Shown here: positions 53,648 through 62,380 of the stretch, one piece after another
Numbering within the stretch: position 1 is the first letter of the stretch
Layout: each line of letters starts with the position of its first letter
Assembly: GCA_017475235.1 (NCBI GenBank)
Contig: JAFVGA010000006.1
Location: 62,001-126,000, forward strand
Source: Eubacterium sp.
Lineage (GTDB): Bacteria; Bacillota; Clostridia; Lachnospirales; Lachnospiraceae
Direction: 5' to 3'
DNA: 64,000 nt
Notes under the pieces: model-generated
Told to the model about the DNA's origin: nothing
What the model saw: the letters and a program-made list of their open reading frames with translations, nothing else
Databases searched by the model: none
Translations under genes and position numbers: made by a program

Positions 53648-56287
53648 ATGAAACAATACGGTCTAAATGAATTAAGACAAATGTTTTTGGATTTCTTTAA
53701 GTCTAAAAACCATTTAGTAGTAAAGAGTTATTCTTTGGTTCCAGAGAATGATAATAGTTTGCTACTTATAAATGCTGGTATGGCTCCATTAAAGCCATAT
53801 TTCACAGGAAAAGAAATTCCACCAAGTACTAGAATGGCATCATGTCAGAAATGTATTAGAACTGGTGATATTGAAAACATCGGTATTACAGATAGACATG
53901 GTACTTTCTTTGAGATGCTTGGAAACTTTTCTTTTGGCGATTACTTTAAGACAGAAGCAATCCATTGGTGCTGGGAGTTCTTGACTGAGGTTGTTGGGTT
54001 TGATCCTGACAGACTATATCCATCTGTCTATGAAGAGGACGACGAAGCATTTGCAATTTGGAGAGATGAGATTGGTATCTCTGAAGATAGAATCTTCAAG
54101 TTTAACAAAGAAGATAACTTCTGGGAGCATGGCGCAGGACCTTGTGGACCTTGTTCAGAGGTTTATTATGATCGTGGTGAAAAGTATAGTTGTGGAAAAC
54201 CTGACTGTACTGTAGGTTGTGATTGTGATCGTTATATTGAAGTATGGAACAATGTGTTTACACAGTTTGAAGGTGACGGAAAAGGAAACTATGTTACACT
54301 AGATCAGAAAAACATCGATACTGGTATGGGTCTTGAAAGACTTGCAACAGCAGTTCAGGATGTTGAATCTATCTTTGATGTGGACACAATCAGAGCGATC
54401 AGAGAACATGTTTCAAAGATTTCTGGAAAAGAATATAAACAAAAACACGAGTGGGATGTTTCAATAAGAATTATTACAGACCACATTCGTTCAGCTACAT
54501 TTATGATTTCTGATGGTATTATTCCATCGAATGAAGGAAGAGGTTACGTACTTAGACGTTTGATCAGACGTGCTTGTCGTCATGCTAAATTACTTGGCAT
54601 CAATGAGGAATTCTTGATTCCTTTGGCTGAGTCAGTTATCAAGTCTTCAAAGGTTGGTTATCCAGAACTTGAAGATAAGAAGAGCATGATCTTTAACGTT
54701 TTGAAAGAAGAAGAGTCTAAGTTTAACAAGACAATTGACACAGGACTTCAAAAGCTAAATGAACTTTGCGAGAAAATCGAGAAGAATAATAAGGACACTG
54801 TCCGCGGCAAAGACGCATTTATGCTTTACGATACATATGGATTCCCTCTAGAGTTAACAATTGAGATTGTTGAGGAAAAGGGATACAAAGTTGATATCGA
54901 TGGTTTTAACGAGGCCATGGATGTTCAAAGAGAGACTGCTAGACAGGCTCGTAAAGAAACTAACTATATGGGAGCAGATGCTACTGTATATGAGAAGTTA
55001 GATACAGCTTTGAAATCAACTTTTGTTGGTTATGAATTGTTAGAGAATGAATCTAAGATTACAGCGCTCACTTCTGAGACTGATGTAGTATATGAACTTA
55101 ATGAAGGTGACGTTGGAACTATTATTGTAGAAGAGACACCATTCTATGCAACAATGGGTGGACAGAAAGGTGATATGGGAACAATCACAACTGAGAAGGG
55201 CGAGTTTGAAGTAACAGAGGCTATTAAGCTTCCTGGAGATAAGGCTGGTCATGTTGGTAAGGTTGTTTCAGGCACTGTTAAAGTGGGTGACTTTGCTAAG
55301 TTGAAAGTTGATGCTATCAATAGAAATTCAACTGCAAAGAACCATAGTGCAACTCACTTGCTTCAGAAAGCTTTGAAATTGATTCTTGGTGACCACGTTG
55401 AACAGGCTGGTTCATATGTGGATGGTTCAAGACTTCGTTTCGACTTTAACCATTATCAAGCTATGACTCCTGAAGAGATCTCAAAAGTTGAAAATATAGT
55501 TAATGAACAAATCGTTCGTGGACTTAATGTAATTACAAGTGAGATGAGCATGGAAGAAGCAAAAGAAACCGGTGCTACAGCATTGTTTGGTGAGAAGTAT
55601 GGTAAGACAGTTCGTGTCGTTGCTATGGGTGATTTCTCAATTGAACTTTGTGGTGGTACACATGTATCTAATACAAATATCATTTCTTCGTTCAAGATTG
55701 TTTCAGAGACTGGTATTGCTTCAGGTGTTAGAAGAATTGAAGCTCTAACTTCAACTGGTCTAATGGATTACTACAAAGATCTTGAAAACACATTGAACGA
55801 AGCAGCTAAAGAGGCTAAGACTACAACAAATGATTTGGTTGCTAAGATTGCTTCAATGAACGAAGAGATTAAAGCAGTTGAGAGTGAGAACGAGAAGTTG
55901 AAAGCTAAGATGGCTTCTGATTCGTTGGGCGATGCTATGTCTGATGTTACCGAAGTATCAGGTGTTAAACTTCTTGCCAAGAAACTTGATAACATCGATA
56001 TGAATGAGCTTAGAAATCTAAGTGATTCATTGAAAGAACAGATCGGCGAAGGTGTAGTTGTTTTAGTTTCATCAATGGACGACAAAGCAAACATGGTTGT
56101 TACAGCTACAGATGAAGCAATCAACAAAGGTGCTCACGCTGGAAATATGATTAAAGAACTTGCTAGCCTTATTGGAGGTGGCGGCGGTGGTCGTCCAAAT
56201 ATGGCTCAAGCTGGTGGTAAGAATCCAGCAGGTGCAGATGATGTAGTTGAGAAGGCTGCAGAAGTTTTGGAAAGTCAGATAAAATAA
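53648..56287 (+). CDS. alaS: Alanyl-tRNA synthetase
   Basis: Charges and edits tRNA-Ala. The 879-residue protein contains the class II core (SYSLVPENDNSLLLINAGMAPLK, HGTFFEMLGNFSFGDYFK), the editing domain with HSATHLLQ and CGGTH zinc motifs, and a C-terminal C-Ala domain rich in glycine (GGGGGGRPNMAQAGG). Length is normal. It is paired with tyrS in one transcript. Confidence 0.98.
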   Translation: MKQYGLNELRQMFLDFFKSKNHLVVKSYSLVPENDNSLLLINAGMAPLKPYFTGKEIPPSTRMASCQKCIRTGDIENIGITDRHGTFFEMLGNFSFGDYFKTEAIHWCWEFLTEVVGFDPDRLYPSVYEEDDEAFAIWRDEIGISEDRIFKFNKEDNFWEHGAGPCGPCSEVYYDRGEKYSCGKPDCTVGCDCDRYIEVWNNVFTQFEGDGKGNYVTLDQKNIDTGMGLERLATAVQDVESIFDVDTIRAIREHVSKISGKEYKQKHEWDVSIRIITDHIRSATFMISDGIIPSNEGRGYVLRRLIRRACRHAKLLGINEEFLIPLAESVIKSSKVGYPELEDKKSMIFNVLKEEESKFNKTIDTGLQKLNELCEKIEKNNKDTVRGKDAFMLYDTYGFPLELTIEIVEEKGYKVDIDGFNEAMDVQRETARQARKETNYMGADATVYEKLDTALKSTFVGYELLENESKITALTSETDVVYELNEGDVGTIIVEETPFYATMGGQKGDMGTITTEKGEFEVTEAIKLPGDKAGHVGKVVSGTVKVGDFAKLKVDAINRNSTAKNHSATHLLQKALKLILGDHVEQAGSYVDGSRLRFDFNHYQAMTPEEISKVENIVNEQIVRGLNVITSEMSMEEAKETGATALFGEKYGKTVRVVAMGDFSIELCGGTHVSNTNIISSFKIVSETGIASGVRRIEALTSTGLMDYYKDLENTLNEAAKEAKTTTNDLVAKIASMNEEIKAVESENEKLKAKMASDSLGDAMSDVTEVSGVKLLAKKLDNIDMNELRNLSDSLKEQIGEGVVVLVSSMDDKANMVVTATDEAINKGAHAGNMIKELASLIGGGGGGRPNMAQAGGKNPAGADDVVEKAAEVLESQIK

Positions 56288-56310
56288 TCATAGAAATAAA
56301 TAGTATTTTG

Positions 56311-56338
56311 AAAGGGTGGCTTTAAGCCATCCCTTTTT
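56311..56338 (+). terminator. Terminator of tyrS-alaS
   Basis: AAAGGGTGGCTT pairs with AAGCCATCCCTTT (one bulge), followed by TTTT. Confidence 0.8.
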
Positions 56339-56339
56339 A

Positions 56340-56348
56340 TGTTATAAT
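56340..56348 (+). promoter_or_regulatory. Extended -10 promoter for the secreted protein gene
   Basis: TGTTATAAT (TGn plus perfect TATAAT) just after the alaS terminator and 31 bases before the start codon. The -35 region is weak. Confidence 0.55.
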
Positions 56349-56379
56349 AGTTCTAGAATAATTTGTGGAGGACTTAAAA

Positions 56380-57504
56380 ATGAAAAAAATTACTTCAATT
56401 ATTTTAACGGTTGCTTTAGTGGCTACATGTTTTATTGGCTATAATGCTAAAACTGTTAAAGCTGCTGATAAAGCACTAACTTTAGGTGTTCAATATAGTG
56501 GCAGTTTAAGTTCATATGAGACAGTTACATATACATTTACTATGACATCTAGTTCCAATGTGCAAGTGCTTGTGGGAAGTAACAATGAACAACTATGGAC
56601 ATTGAGAAGCACTGATTACAGTGTATCTTTTTCTACTCAAACAGCGCCATCTAATGTTGCTTGTTATTTACCTAAAGGTAAAACATATGAATTAACAATT
56701 AAATATAGTGGTAAATATACTCTTAAAGTAAGCAAAATTGCTGGAGATAAAATATCTTCAAAAGGCAAGAAGGTAGTTATTAAGAGTGCAGATTCTAAAA
56801 GTGTAGGTTTTACATTTACAGGAACATCTGATTACGCTAGAGACAATCTAAGAATTAAGAGTTCTGTTCCAAAAGTAGCAAAAGCCTCATTTTCAGTGAC
56901 AGGAAATAATTCTGGTACTATAACAATATATCCATATTATATTGGTAAGACTGTCATATCACTTAGTATGGTTGGTGGTAACACAATTAAGTTTACTGTG
57001 CATTGTACAAACGGACATTGGTATGTTGCGAAAGGATCAAAAGCAAAAGCTCCAAAACCTAAAGGAGTTAAGAAGATTAAATGGTCAAGTAGCAAGAAAA
57101 AAAGAATTAAGATAAAGAAAAAGTCAGGAAGGATAAAAGCTAAGAAAGGTGGCAGATGCACATTGATTGCAAAAGCCGGCGGATTCAAATATAAGGTTAG
57201 AGTTTATGTAACTGATTTTAAAAAACTAGCAAAAAGAACATATCGTGAAATCAAAGATGTGGTTAATAATCCTGATAAATTAAAACTATATAATATTTAT
57301 AAAGGCTATTATAAAATGAATGGTCATAAGGTTCCTGTTGTATATTTTGATTATGCGAGTACAAATAGTTATGGAGCATATGTTAGAAATAAGATAATTG
57401 CTGCTTATGACGATGTTGGAACATGGGGATATAGATATGTTTCAAATGCTAATAATGTTATTAAAAAGAAGAGAATTAAAGCGAAAACTGTAAAGAAAAA
57501 ATAG
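56380..57504 (+). CDS. Secreted basic protein with Ig-like (BIG2-type) region, function unknown
   Basis: 374 residues. A Sec signal peptide (KKITSIILTVALVATCFIG) ends near VKA at residue 28. Residues about 30-130 look like an extracellular beta-sandwich (GSLSSYETVTYTFTM, LPKGKTYELTIKYSG). Residues about 130-285 are Ig-like, with KWSSSKKKRIKIKKKSGRI and KAKKGGRCTLIAKAGG typical of BIG2 domains but unusually Lys-rich, followed by about 90 unassigned residues. GGAGG fits the ATG at 56380. No sortase motif or C-terminal membrane segment, so it is probably released or charge-bound to the wall. It has its own promoter and terminator. Confidence 0.75.
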   Translation: MKKITSIILTVALVATCFIGYNAKTVKAADKALTLGVQYSGSLSSYETVTYTFTMTSSSNVQVLVGSNNEQLWTLRSTDYSVSFSTQTAPSNVACYLPKGKTYELTIKYSGKYTLKVSKIAGDKISSKGKKVVIKSADSKSVGFTFTGTSDYARDNLRIKSSVPKVAKASFSVTGNNSGTITIYPYYIGKTVISLSMVGGNTIKFTVHCTNGHWYVAKGSKAKAPKPKGVKKIKWSSSKKKRIKIKKKSGRIKAKKGGRCTLIAKAGGFKYKVRVYVTDFKKLAKRTYREIKDVVNNPDKLKLYNIYKGYYKMNGHKVPVVYFDYASTNSYGAYVRNKIIAAYDDVGTWGYRYVSNANNVIKKKRIKAKTVKKK

Positions 57505-57525
57505 TTATGATTGTTTTATAACAGT

Positions 57526-57570
57526 AAAAAATAACCCCAATAAAAATGTTTTATTGTGGGTTATTTTTTT
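57526..57570 (+). terminator. Terminator of the secreted protein gene
   Basis: Long A/T-rich hairpin in which AAAAATAACCCCAATAAAA pairs with TTTTATTGTGGGTTATTTTT; ends in a T-tract. Confidence 0.85.
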
Positions 57571-57571
57571 C

Positions 57572-57599
57572 TTGACGACTAAAGATTATATGATATAAT
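57572..57599 (+). promoter_or_regulatory. Promoter for rpsU
   Basis: TTGACG at 57572-57577, 16-base spacer, perfect TATAAT at 57594-57599. Leader of about 60 bases. Confidence 0.75.
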
Positions 57600-57665
57600 A
57601 TCTCTTGTGTTTTTACACAATACCTACAGTTTTAGGAATCTAAAATTGAAGGGAGGGTAGAAGAA

Positions 57666-57838
57666 ATGTCAACAGTTATAGTTAAAGATGGAGAATCAAT
57701 TGATAGCGCTTTAAGACGTTTTAAGAGAAACGTAGCTAAGGCTGGTATCCAACAGGAGATTCGTAAGCGTGAGCATTACGAAAAGCCTAGTGTTAACGTA
57801 AAAAGAAATCAGAAGCGGCTAGAAAGCGTAAATATTAA
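57666..57838 (+). CDS. rpsU: 30S ribosomal protein S21, frameshifted near its C terminus
   Basis: S21 takes part in translation initiation. Residues 1-43 ([18 protein letters not shown] through REHYEKPSV) match S21 closely. In the annotated frame the protein then runs off family pattern and continues to a stop at 57890, through the terminator hairpin. From base 97 of the 57700s the other frame reads [13 protein letters not shown] and stops at 57838, the expected S21 end, 2 bases before the terminator. A one-base deletion or two-base insertion near 57795-57796 explains this, either as sequencing error or as a real mutation. I give the end of the restored frame. Confidence 0.85.
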
Positions 57839-57840
57839 TA

Positions 57841-57878
57841 AAAAAAGCAGAAATATTCATTATTTCTGCTTTTTTAGT
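57841..57878 (+). terminator. Terminator of rpsU
   Basis: Perfect 15-bp stem (57841-57855 with 57861-57875), loop TTCAT, with a T-rich 3' arm. Its position right after 57838 marks the true end of rpsU. Confidence 0.92.
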
Positions 57879-57930
57879 GCCAAAATATAGCAAAATACCA
57901 CAATTTTTAGTGTTTTTGCACATAAAAAAC

Positions 57931-57958
57931 TACCATATATTGTATTTTATGGTAAAAT
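57931..57958 (+). promoter_or_regulatory. Possible operator and -10 region upstream of phoH
   Basis: A perfect 7-10-7 inverted repeat TACCATA ... TATGGTA (57931-57937, 57948-57954) overlaps an extended -10-like element TGGTAAAAT (57950-57958), 29 bases before the phoH start. Confidence 0.4.
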
Positions 57959-57986
57959 ATAACTAGAAAAATAAAGGTGGGTTTAT

Positions 57987-58970
57987 ATGAGCAATATTGA
58001 AAGTATTATGGATATACCTTCCAATCATGCTAGAAACGTTTTTGGCCAGTACGATTCTTATATTAAGAAGATCGAAAAAACTTTACATGTATCTATCATA
58101 GTTAGAGATGATAATGTAAAGATTATAGGTAGTGAAGATGCTACTAAAAGGGCTAAAAGCGTATTTAACCAACTAATTGAATTATCAAAGCGTGGTAATG
58201 ATATTACAGAGCAAAATGTCGACTACGCTTTATCTTTATGTTTTGACAACAATGAATCAGCGTTGTTGGATTTAGATGACAGTATTATCTGTCGTACAGC
58301 TATGGGTAAGCCAGTTAAGCCTAAAACAATTGGTCAGCAAAAGTATGTTGACTTAATTAGAGATAAAATGATTGTTTTTGGTATTGGTCCGGCAGGTACT
58401 GGTAAAACATATCTTGCTATGGCAATGGCTATTGCAGCATTAAAGAATAATGAAGTAAATAAAATAATTCTTACTCGTCCAGCAATCGAGGCCGGTGAAA
58501 ACTTAGGATTCCTTCCAGGTGATTTGCAGGAAAAAGTAGATCCATATCTTAGACCTTTATATGATGCTTTGTATCAGATTATGGGTGCTGAAAGTTTTAC
58601 TGCAAACTGTGAAAAAGGAATCATTGAAGTGGCGCCCCTTGCATATATGAGAGGTAGAACTCTAGACAATGCATTTATCATTTTAGATGAAGCGCAGAAT
58701 ACCACGCCAGCACAGATTAAGATGTTTTTAACTCGTATTGGTTTTGGATCAAAAGTAATCGTTACTGGTGATAGAACTCAGAAGGACTTACCTAAAGATG
58801 CTGTTTCAGGTTTAGATATAGCTTTAAGGGTTTTGAAAGATGTTGATGATATCGGTGTTATGTGTCTAGACAATAGTGATGTAATTAGACATCCTCTTGT
58901 ACAAAAGATTGTTATGGCTTACGAGGAGTATGACAAGAAACTCGCGGAACGTAAGAAAAAGAAAAAGTAA
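57987..58970 (+). CDS. PhoH-like ATPase
   Basis: 327-residue P-loop ATPase of the PhoH family, often linked with YbeY in rRNA and RNA metabolism. The Walker A is GIGPAGTGKTYLA near residue 135, followed by ILTRPAIEAGENLGFLPGD, Walker B FIILDEAQNTTPAQIKMF and GDRTQKDLP. The N-terminal 80 residues hold a KH-like region. It is followed by ybeY after 21 bases. Confidence 0.95.
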   Translation: MSNIESIMDIPSNHARNVFGQYDSYIKKIEKTLHVSIIVRDDNVKIIGSEDATKRAKSVFNQLIELSKRGNDITEQNVDYALSLCFDNNESALLDLDDSIICRTAMGKPVKPKTIGQQKYVDLIRDKMIVFGIGPAGTGKTYLAMAMAIAALKNNEVNKIILTRPAIEAGENLGFLPGDLQEKVDPYLRPLYDALYQIMGAESFTANCEKGIIEVAPLAYMRGRTLDNAFIILDEAQNTTPAQIKMFLTRIGFGSKVIVTGDRTQKDLPKDAVSGLDIALRVLKDVDDIGVMCLDNSDVIRHPLVQKIVMAYEEYDKKLAERKKKKK

Positions 58971-58991
58971 ACTAATCTATATTTAATATTT

Positions 58992-59486
58992 ATGTTTTAT
59001 ATTGATAACAAATACAAAAATCCTATAGAGATTGATTATGAAGATATTGCTTCAAAGGTAATTCATGAAGCTGAGGACTTCGTCGAATGCCCTTATGACT
59101 GCGAAGTGAATCTTCTGATAACTGACAATAGTGAAATCCAAACTCTAAACAAAGAATCAAGAGATATAGATGCACCAACTGATGTGTTATCTTTTCCAGC
59201 TTTAGATTATGATTCACCGGCTGACTTTTCTAAAGTGGAAGATGACAATTTCAATTTCAATCCTGAATCTGGAGAGTTGGTGCTGGGAGATATAATTGTT
59301 TCTTACGACAAAGTAATTGAACAAGCAAAAGAATATGGTCACTCAGAAATTAGAGAGTTCGCTTTTTTAGTTGCTCATAGCATGTTGCATTTGTTTGGTT
59401 ATGACCATATGGATGATGAAGAAAGAAAGTCTATGGAATCAGATCAGGAATCCATTTTAAATAATTTAAAAATTAGGAGGGATTAA
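58992..59486 (+). CDS. ybeY: Endoribonuclease YbeY
   Basis: Single-strand RNase for 16S rRNA 3'-end maturation. The 164-residue protein ends with the zinc site HSMLHLFGYDH (HxxxHxxxxxH), and has TDNSEIQTLNKESRDIDAPTDVLSFP earlier. The ribosome binding site is weak (no AGGAGG within 15 bases), so translation may depend on coupling with phoH. Confidence 0.95.
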   Translation: MFYIDNKYKNPIEIDYEDIASKVIHEAEDFVECPYDCEVNLLITDNSEIQTLNKESRDIDAPTDVLSFPALDYDSPADFSKVEDDNFNFNPESGELVLGDIIVSYDKVIEQAKEYGHSEIREFAFLVAHSMLHLFGYDHMDDEERKSMESDQESILNNLKIRRD

Positions 59487-59488
59487 CA

Positions 59489-60622
59489 ATGAAAGTGAAG
59501 GTTATCACAGCGATACTGTCAGTAGTATTGATTGCAGGTGCTGGTACAGCTGCATATTTCTATATGAGAAATAATAAACCAGCAAAAACAACTGAAGCAG
59601 TTGAAACTACTACAACAGATCCATATGCAGGTATGGCACGAAGCTTCTTGACCGGAAAATATATCAAAGAAGCTGACGCTAAGAGAAGACCATATGCTGT
59701 AATGATTAATAATATTCAGGATGCAATTCCACAATCTGGAATCAGCAAAGCATCAATTATTTATGAATCACCTGTTGAGGGAAGCATTACAAGAATGATG
59801 GCTTTGTTTGAAAAACCTGAAAAAGTTAATAAAGCAGCTCCAGGCAATGATAGTAAAATTGGATCCGTTAGAAGCTGTAGAATATACTATGCATTTATGG
59901 CTTTAGAGTGGGATGCGATTTATTGTCACTTTGGTCAATCTAAATATGCCAAGAAGTTCTTACATTCAGGAAAGATTGATGTAATCAATTCTTGGAAAGG
60001 ACAAAACGCATACTATAGAACTAGCGACAAGCCAGCCCCACATAACTGTTATGCAGATGGTCAAAAACTTCTCAATCAGAGAAAGAAACTTAAATACAGA
60101 AAGAATCATAAAGATGATTTCGTAGGAGTATTCAAGTTTGCACCAATTGATAAACCATTTGAGATAACTGAAGGTGAAGATGCGTCGAAGAAAGTTGTAG
60201 TTGGTTATAATTACAACAACGCAACTTACAAATATAATGCTGATAAGAAGTTATATTACAGATATCAGTATGGTAACAAACATGTTGATGTAGCAAATCA
60301 TAACAAACAACTTTCATGCACAAATATTGTTATTCAATATGTTAAGACGGTACTTTATCCAGACGGAAAGAGTTTGAAGATGACTCAGAACGGCGAAGGC
60401 AAAGGCTGGTATGTAACTCATGGTAAGGCTATGAAGATTACATGGAAGAAAGCTAAACGCAAATCTGGACAGACTAAGTACTATGATGAGAACGGACAAG
60501 AGATTACTTTGAATAATGGTAAGACTTTCGTTCAAATAGTTCAGAGAGAAGATAAGAAGAGAACTAAATTTAAAGGTGATAAGAAAGCTAAACAGGCTGA
60601 ATCACAGACTCAAGCAAACTAA
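59489..60622 (+). CDS. DUF3048 domain membrane-anchored protein
   Basis: 377 residues. An N-terminal membrane anchor (residues about 5-27) is followed by a Thr/Glu-rich linker, then the DUF3048 domain with the hallmark RRPYAVMINNIQDAIPQSGIS and ESPVEGSITRMMALFE, and a Lys-rich C-terminal half. Related to Bacillus YerB, whose function is not settled; an envelope or lipoprotein role is expected. AGGAGG precedes the start. Confidence 0.9.
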   Translation: MKVKVITAILSVVLIAGAGTAAYFYMRNNKPAKTTEAVETTTTDPYAGMARSFLTGKYIKEADAKRRPYAVMINNIQDAIPQSGISKASIIYESPVEGSITRMMALFEKPEKVNKAAPGNDSKIGSVRSCRIYYAFMALEWDAIYCHFGQSKYAKKFLHSGKIDVINSWKGQNAYYRTSDKPAPHNCYADGQKLLNQRKKLKYRKNHKDDFVGVFKFAPIDKPFEITEGEDASKKVVVGYNYNNATYKYNADKKLYYRYQYGNKHVDVANHNKQLSCTNIVIQYVKTVLYPDGKSLKMTQNGEGKGWYVTHGKAMKITWKKAKRKSGQTKYYDENGQEITLNNGKTFVQIVQREDKKRTKFKGDKKAKQAESQTQAN

Positions 60623-60639
60623 CAACTAGAGGTTAATTA

Positions 60640-62310
60640 ATGTCACAAAAAGGTAGATTTAACAAAAACAGTTTTGTGATACAAGGTAGTATATTAGCTA
60701 TCGCAGGTATTCTTGTTAGGGTTATTGGATTAATATATCGAATTCCTCTAACAAGAATTCTTGGCGATGAGGGTAACGGTTATTACTCAACAGCGTTTGA
60801 TATATACAATGTATTATTGTTGCTATCATCGCAAAGCATGCCACTTGCAGTATCAAAAATTGTTTCAGAAAAACTTCAAAAGAAAGAATACAAGAACGCC
60901 AGTAGAGTGTTTAAAGGTTCATTGATCTTTGCTCTAATACTTGGCGTTGTTGTTGGGTTATTCGCATATTTTGGATCAGATTGGCTAGCAGCATCTGTAT
61001 ATAAGAGTGCACCTTCGGCGTATGCGCTTAAGATTCTAGCGCCAACACTTACAGTTGCGTGTGTCCTTGGAGTTATGAGAGGTTTCTTCCAGGGAATGGG
61101 CAATATGGTTCCGACTGCTGTATCCCAAATCTTTGAGCAGATTGTAAACGCTTTTGTAAGTATTTTTGCTGCAATGGAATTAGCTGCTTACGGACTATCA
61201 GTTTATAAGACTGTTGGCATGAGTAAGTCCACGTCAAAGGCAGCCTTCGGCGCAGCCGGAGGAACGCTTGGTACATTGTGCGGTGCTATAGCGGCTTTGA
61301 TTGTTATTGCAATTATTCTTTGGCGAAAATATGGTGACATTAAACTATTAATAAAATCAGATACGACTCAAAATCTAGATAAGTATTCTAGGGTTACAAA
61401 GATTTTGACGTTCACTATATTGCCAGTACTTTTGAGTACGACAATATACAACATTAGTAACTTACTGGATAACCCTATATTCCAAAATATAATGCACAAG
61501 TTTTTCCATATGTCCACAACAGCTAGAGCAGAGGACTGGGGAATCTATAGTGCGAAGTATAGGCTTATGACTACAATGCCTATTGCAATATCCGCCGCGT
61601 TGTCGACGGCCATGGTTCCATCTCTGGTTAGATCTTACGTGGCAAAGAATAAAGAACAACTAACCGAGAAAGTGAATCAAGCGTTTAAGTTTTCGATGAT
61701 GATAGCAATACCTTGTGGTGTTGGATTATCAGTGCTCGGTTTACCAATCAATAAATTGCTATTTGGAATTACACCTGGCACTGAAAAAGAGATTGCAATT
61801 ATGATGGCGTTTAGTGTATTTACTGTTGTTGCATTTTCTTTATCGACAATTAGTAATGCCATATTGCAAGGAATTGATCACTTGAGTATTCCAATAAAAA
61901 ATTCAGCTATATCGCTTGGAGTGCATTTAATATTACTTCCAATTCTTTTGATTGTCTTTAGACTTGGAATCTACGGCGTAGTGATTGGTGACATTACCTT
62001 TGCAGCGCTCGTTTGTATCTTAAATGCATTTTCAATTAAAAAGTATATGGACTACAAACATGACTTTATTGCAATATTTGTTAAACCGTTTATTGCGGCA
62101 GCATTTATGGGCCTCTTTGCATTGGCTTCATACTGGTTGTTCTACAAGTTTACAAACAATATTGTTGCGACAATTGTTGCGATAGCAATTGCCGTAATAG
62201 TTTATGGAATCTTGCTTATCAAGATAAAGGCAATTGTTGAGGAGGAGATTCTTGACTTGCCGAAAGGGGCAATGCTCGTAAGAGTGTTGAAGAAAGTTAA
62301 GTTAATATAA
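60640..62310 (+). CDS. MurJ/SpoVB-like lipid flippase (polysaccharide biosynthesis protein)
   Basis: 556-residue MOP-superfamily transporter with about 14 hydrophobic segments. Motifs such as GLIYRIPLTRILGDEGNGYYSTAFDIYN and MPLAVSKIVSEKL are typical of the YtgP/SpoVB group, of which B. subtilis YtgP is a lipid II flippase. It is the best candidate in this window for lipid II transport, but other polysaccharide carriers cannot be excluded. Confidence 0.88.
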   Translation: MSQKGRFNKNSFVIQGSILAIAGILVRVIGLIYRIPLTRILGDEGNGYYSTAFDIYNVLLLLSSQSMPLAVSKIVSEKLQKKEYKNASRVFKGSLIFALILGVVVGLFAYFGSDWLAASVYKSAPSAYALKILAPTLTVACVLGVMRGFFQGMGNMVPTAVSQIFEQIVNAFVSIFAAMELAAYGLSVYKTVGMSKSTSKAAFGAAGGTLGTLCGAIAALIVIAIILWRKYGDIKLLIKSDTTQNLDKYSRVTKILTFTILPVLLSTTIYNISNLLDNPIFQNIMHKFFHMSTTARAEDWGIYSAKYRLMTTMPIAISAALSTAMVPSLVRSYVAKNKEQLTEKVNQAFKFSMMIAIPCGVGLSVLGLPINKLLFGITPGTEKEIAIMMAFSVFTVVAFSLSTISNAILQGIDHLSIPIKNSAISLGVHLILLPILLIVFRLGIYGVVIGDITFAALVCILNAFSIKKYMDYKHDFIAIFVKPFIAAAFMGLFALASYWLFYKFTNNIVATIVAIAIAVIVYGILLIKIKAIVEEEILDLPKGAMLVRVLKKVKLI

Positions 62311-62314
62311 AACC

Positions 62315-62349
62315 AAAAAATATGTGCTAAGCCTAGCATGTATTTTTTG
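62315..62349 (+). terminator. Terminator after the flippase gene
   Basis: Stem of about 15 bp between AAAAAATATGTGCTA and TAGCATGTATTTTTT with two G-U wobble pairs and loop AGCC, 5 bases after the stop codon. Confidence 0.75.
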
Positions 62350-62380
62350 CTATATAAGGATAAACAATTAGGGGTTCATT

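Noticed and set aside
57800..57808. Classical -1 programmed frameshift heptamer in rpsU
   Set aside because: The sequence is A AAA AGA rather than X XXY YYZ, so tandem slippage with good re-pairing is not possible; only P-site slippage could occur.
57796..57890. Extended C terminus of S21 in the original frame
   Set aside because: It is encoded by the terminator hairpin and matches no S21; the other frame restores the expected end.
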